From CAYVQU01 sp964453155 (GTDB lineage Bacteria; Chloroflexota; Anaerolineae; Anaerolineales; UBA11858), in the NCBI GenBank assembly GCA_964453155.1, contig CAYVQU010000076.1, positions 1-24,176 on the forward strand: 24,176 nucleotides of DNA, written 5' to 3'. Both the position numbers and the translations under genes were made by a program. This document shows, one piece after another, positions 21,792 through 24,176 of the stretch (its first letter is position 1; every line of letters begins with the position of its first letter). The notes under the pieces are model-generated. The model ran no database searches, was not told where the DNA came from, and was given only the letters and a program-made list of their open reading frames with translations.

Positions 21792-24149
21792 ATGTCAGAA
21801 CAAATCTTTTTTGATCAGTATCAAACCCAAGAACTCCTAGAAACCAGCGCTTTGGGAACGATTTATCAAGGTGAGGATCAGGAAACTGGTCAGGCCGTGC
21901 GGATTTCCGTATTTTCCCCTGAACTGGTACCTGCAACTGATTTTCAAGAACGATATCGAGTCATATCTGACGCGCTCACCCGCGGGGATCATCCCGCACT
22001 GATCAAACCCTTAATTGTTGGTGATCAAGATGGACAGGTGGTGGTGATCCAGCCCCAAAATGAAGGTCAGACCTTAGCTGGAATGCTTGGTGGGGCCGCT
22101 AATCTTCCAGTGAATTTCATTCTGGATTTTGCGCAGTCTGTAGGCGCCACCTTGGAAGAATTACACCAGACCGGCAATGTACATGGTGGATTACGCCCAG
22201 AAACTACTTGGTTAGCCTCGGATGGGTCCGTCCAATTAATGAATATTGGCTTTGCGGTAGCACTGAGCCTTAATACCCTCCTCGGGGAGGACAGCGTTAG
22301 TGCCAACCCATTTAATGCGCCTGAAATTCGATCAGGTGGATCTTTTTCGATCCCGACCGATTTTTACGCGCTGGGGGCCATCCTGTATCAGGCATTAACT
22401 GGAGAGCTGCCTGAACTGGAAGTCACCGATCCTTGGCCAGGGAGTAAAGTTCCCGGTTTACCGCCAGAACTTGATGAGTTGGTCGCCAACTGTTTGGCCC
22501 CAGCCCCTGAAAATCGAGTTCAAAGCGCGGCTGAATTTTTAAACGGGGTAGAAGAAGTCCGTAAGGGTATGGCAACCGGCGGTCAAGATACGATTCTGGG
22601 AATGGAAGATGCTTTAGTCGGGCACACTTTAGGAGCATACAAACTGGTCGAGCGGATGGGGCAAGGCGGGATGGCAACGGTTTATAAAGGCTACGAGGCG
22701 GCCTTGGACCGGTATGTGGCGATTAAGGTACTCCCCCAATTTTTTGCCCGGGACCCTAATTTCATGCAGCGCTTCCGCCGTGAAGCCAAAGCGGTGGCCC
22801 AGCTCAACCATCCCAGCATTGTGCCGATCTATAGTTATGGGGAAGAGAGTAATATCACTTATATTGCCATGCAGTATGTTCCCGGGGGGACGTTAAAACA
22901 GGGCCGGGGGCAGGTATACGAACCCCAAGAGGCGATCAAGCTGGCACTACCCATCGTCCGGTCTTTGTCGTATGCGCATAGTCGCGGAATTGTCCACCGG
23001 GATATCAAACCCAGCAACGTGCTGCTCTCCGATGAAGGCTGGCCCCTGCTGGCCGACTTTGGCTTGGCCAAAATGGCTGAAGAAACCGGTCAACTGACCG
23101 GTACCGGCGTCGGGGTTGGAACCCCGATGTATATGTCCCCTGAACAGGGCCAGGGCGTCGGCGTGGATCACCGCACCGATATTTATTCAATGGGCATCAT
23201 GCTCTATGAAATGCTCACCGGCGATGTCCCTTTCCGGGCCGATACGCCCATGGCCATCGTCATCAAGCATATGACGGCTCCCATGCCGATGCCGCGCGAG
23301 ATCAATCCCGATATTCCCGAAGTTCTGGAGCGCATCATTTTGAAAGCTACAGCTAAAAATCAGGCTGATCGCTATCAAACTGCCGAGGAAATGGCAATTG
23401 CTTTGGAGCAGGCCCAACTCCAATTAGCTGCCCAGCCAGTAGGTGTGCTCCCCGCCGCAGATGATATTCAAATTCCAGCAGTCGAAAAACCAAAAACTGT
23501 CGGGACCATTCCAAGCTGGCTGAAACCCGCAGGGATTTCTTTGGGGATATTTGGCGGTATATTGCTTTTAGGCCTCATCCTGATGTGGACATTCAAAATT
23601 TGTCCGGGAGGGTTTGGTGATCAATTACCCTGGTGCCCGGTCATGACTGACGAGATAGATGTTTCTACTGCGGCCCCTGAAGCGGTCCCGGTTGAAGATT
23701 CGGCCGCTGAATTGTCTCCGGATCAATTGTGTGCCGCCGGTGAAACTTTATTGCTGGATGAAAATTTTGAGGTTGGATATCGCGGTGGGTGGTATTTCTC
23801 CGACACAAATGGAAATGAGATCGAACCCTGGTTGGTCGTCGATGATTTTACCGGCAACAATGTTTTCCAGATTGATGGTCATAGCTGGGCCCAGTATCCA
23901 GGATTTTTTGCTCAAAACTTAACTTATCAACTACGAATGCGGAGTGCAGCCGAGGTGGATTCCACCCATATTAATTTTAGGTTCAGTGATGCCGGGCGGT
24001 ATTATGTCGCGATTACCAGTGGCGAAATGGGGCTATACAAAGACCCCGGCAACATTCAGCTGACTTCCAAGGATTTTGGGTCAATAGCCAATTGGCATGA
24101 TCTCAAAATATCCAATTATGATGGGACTCTACTGCAAAAAGGGTGCTAG
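21792..24149 (+). CDS. Membrane Ser/Thr protein kinase with N-terminal pseudokinase and extracytoplasmic LamG-like tail
   Basis: About 785 residues (numbered from 21783; ATG 21792 preferred, one base after the upstream stop). Residues 10-265 form a kinase-like domain lacking catalytic residues: Ser42 at the VAIK lysine position, HGGLRP (134-139) in place of HRDxKP, and NIGF (154-157) in place of DFG; APE is kept. Residues 283-550 are a complete Hanks-type kinase: GQGGMATVY (from 294), Lys315, HRDIKPSN with Asp407, DFG with Asp425, then GTPMYMSPE. A membrane helix (about 579-606) precedes a Cys-containing, acidic linker and a beta-rich domain (DENFEVGYRGGWYFSD onward) like LamG/DUF1080 jelly rolls. 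The last residues (GTLLQKGC) end the domain early, 27 bases from the window edge. Likely a receptor kinase acting on the adjacent FHA proteins. Confidence 0.9.
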   Translation: MSEQIFFDQYQTQELLETSALGTIYQGEDQETGQAVRISVFSPELVPATDFQERYRVISDALTRGDHPALIKPLIVGDQDGQVVVIQPQNEGQTLAGMLGGAANLPVNFILDFAQSVGATLEELHQTGNVHGGLRPETTWLASDGSVQLMNIGFAVALSLNTLLGEDSVSANPFNAPEIRSGGSFSIPTDFYALGAILYQALTGELPELEVTDPWPGSKVPGLPPELDELVANCLAPAPENRVQSAAEFLNGVEEVRKGMATGGQDTILGMEDALVGHTLGAYKLVERMGQGGMATVYKGYEAALDRYVAIKVLPQFFARDPNFMQRFRREAKAVAQLNHPSIVPIYSYGEESNITYIAMQYVPGGTLKQGRGQVYEPQEAIKLALPIVRSLSYAHSRGIVHRDIKPSNVLLSDEGWPLLADFGLAKMAEETGQLTGTGVGVGTPMYMSPEQGQGVGVDHRTDIYSMGIMLYEMLTGDVPFRADTPMAIVIKHMTAPMPMPREINPDIPEVLERIILKATAKNQADRYQTAEEMAIALEQAQLQLAAQPVGVLPAADDIQIPAVEKPKTVGTIPSWLKPAGISLGIFGGILLLGLILMWTFKICPGGFGDQLPWCPVMTDEIDVSTAAPEAVPVEDSAAELSPDQLCAAGETLLLDENFEVGYRGGWYFSDTNGNEIEPWLVVDDFTGNNVFQIDGHSWAQYPGFFAQNLTYQLRMRSAAEVDSTHINFRFSDAGRYYVAITSGEMGLYKDPGNIQLTSKDFGSIANWHDLKISNYDGTLLQKGC

Positions 24150-24176
24150 ACCCTCCTCAAAACAGCAAAAGTTTAA

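Overview
The window looks like a chromosomal segment of a bacterium of the Chloroflexota, probably class Anaerolineae. That is an inference. It rests on the gene content (an LPxTG motif placed just before a sortase domain in one protein, FHA-ABC exporters beside Ser/Thr kinases, Pro/Thr-Pro linkers in exported segments), the roughly balanced base composition, and intergenic palindromic repeats. I see no rRNA, tRNA, transposase, phage gene or CRISPR array.

Layout. (1) 1-5667, plus strand: a YeeE/YedE-type sulfur-compound permease whose 5' end is missing or broken by a stop; a B12-binding radical SAM protein and a class I methyltransferase that share one reading frame split by a single TGA; a DoxX-like membrane protein; a processive GT2 (cellulose synthase-like) glycosyltransferase; an epoxide-hydrolase-type alpha/beta hydrolase. 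(2) 5668-6167: a gene-free stretch full of hairpins. (3) 6168-12939, plus strand: a MacAB/YknXYZ-like export cluster (ATPase, duplicated FtsX permease, lipoprotein adaptor), followed by an FG-GAP beta-propeller/sortase protein whose start overlaps the adaptor. (4) 12940-13555: a 61-aa membrane ORF surrounded by four long-spaced inverted repeats. (5) 13556-15227, minus strand: a tightly coupled three-gene unit (NapH-like 4Fe-4S membrane protein, flavin split-barrel protein, small membrane protein). (6) 15487-17391: a PadR regulator (minus) divergent from a DUF418 membrane protein (plus), with a good sigma70-like promoter for padR. (7) 17723-24149, plus strand: a signalling/export module made of an ABCG-type exporter with three FHA domains, a zinc-ribbon FHA protein resembling GarA/OdhI, and a membrane Ser/Thr kinase with an N-terminal pseudokinase and an extracytoplasmic sensor-like tail.

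Region 7 is the most interesting part. It resembles, in expanded form, the mycobacterial FHA-ABC transporter Rv1747 with its kinase PknF. The kinase would phosphorylate threonines that the FHA domains read, so that an outside signal sets exporter activity. The exporter also carries an unusual insertion between its last two membrane helices: a cysteine-bearing loop, a Thr-Pro-Ser linker and about seven 11-residue (hendecad) repeats.

Several intergenic gaps hold members of three dispersed palindromic repeat families, called A, B and C here. Two A copies run into gene ends: the stop of the permease gene and the start region of the sortase gene.
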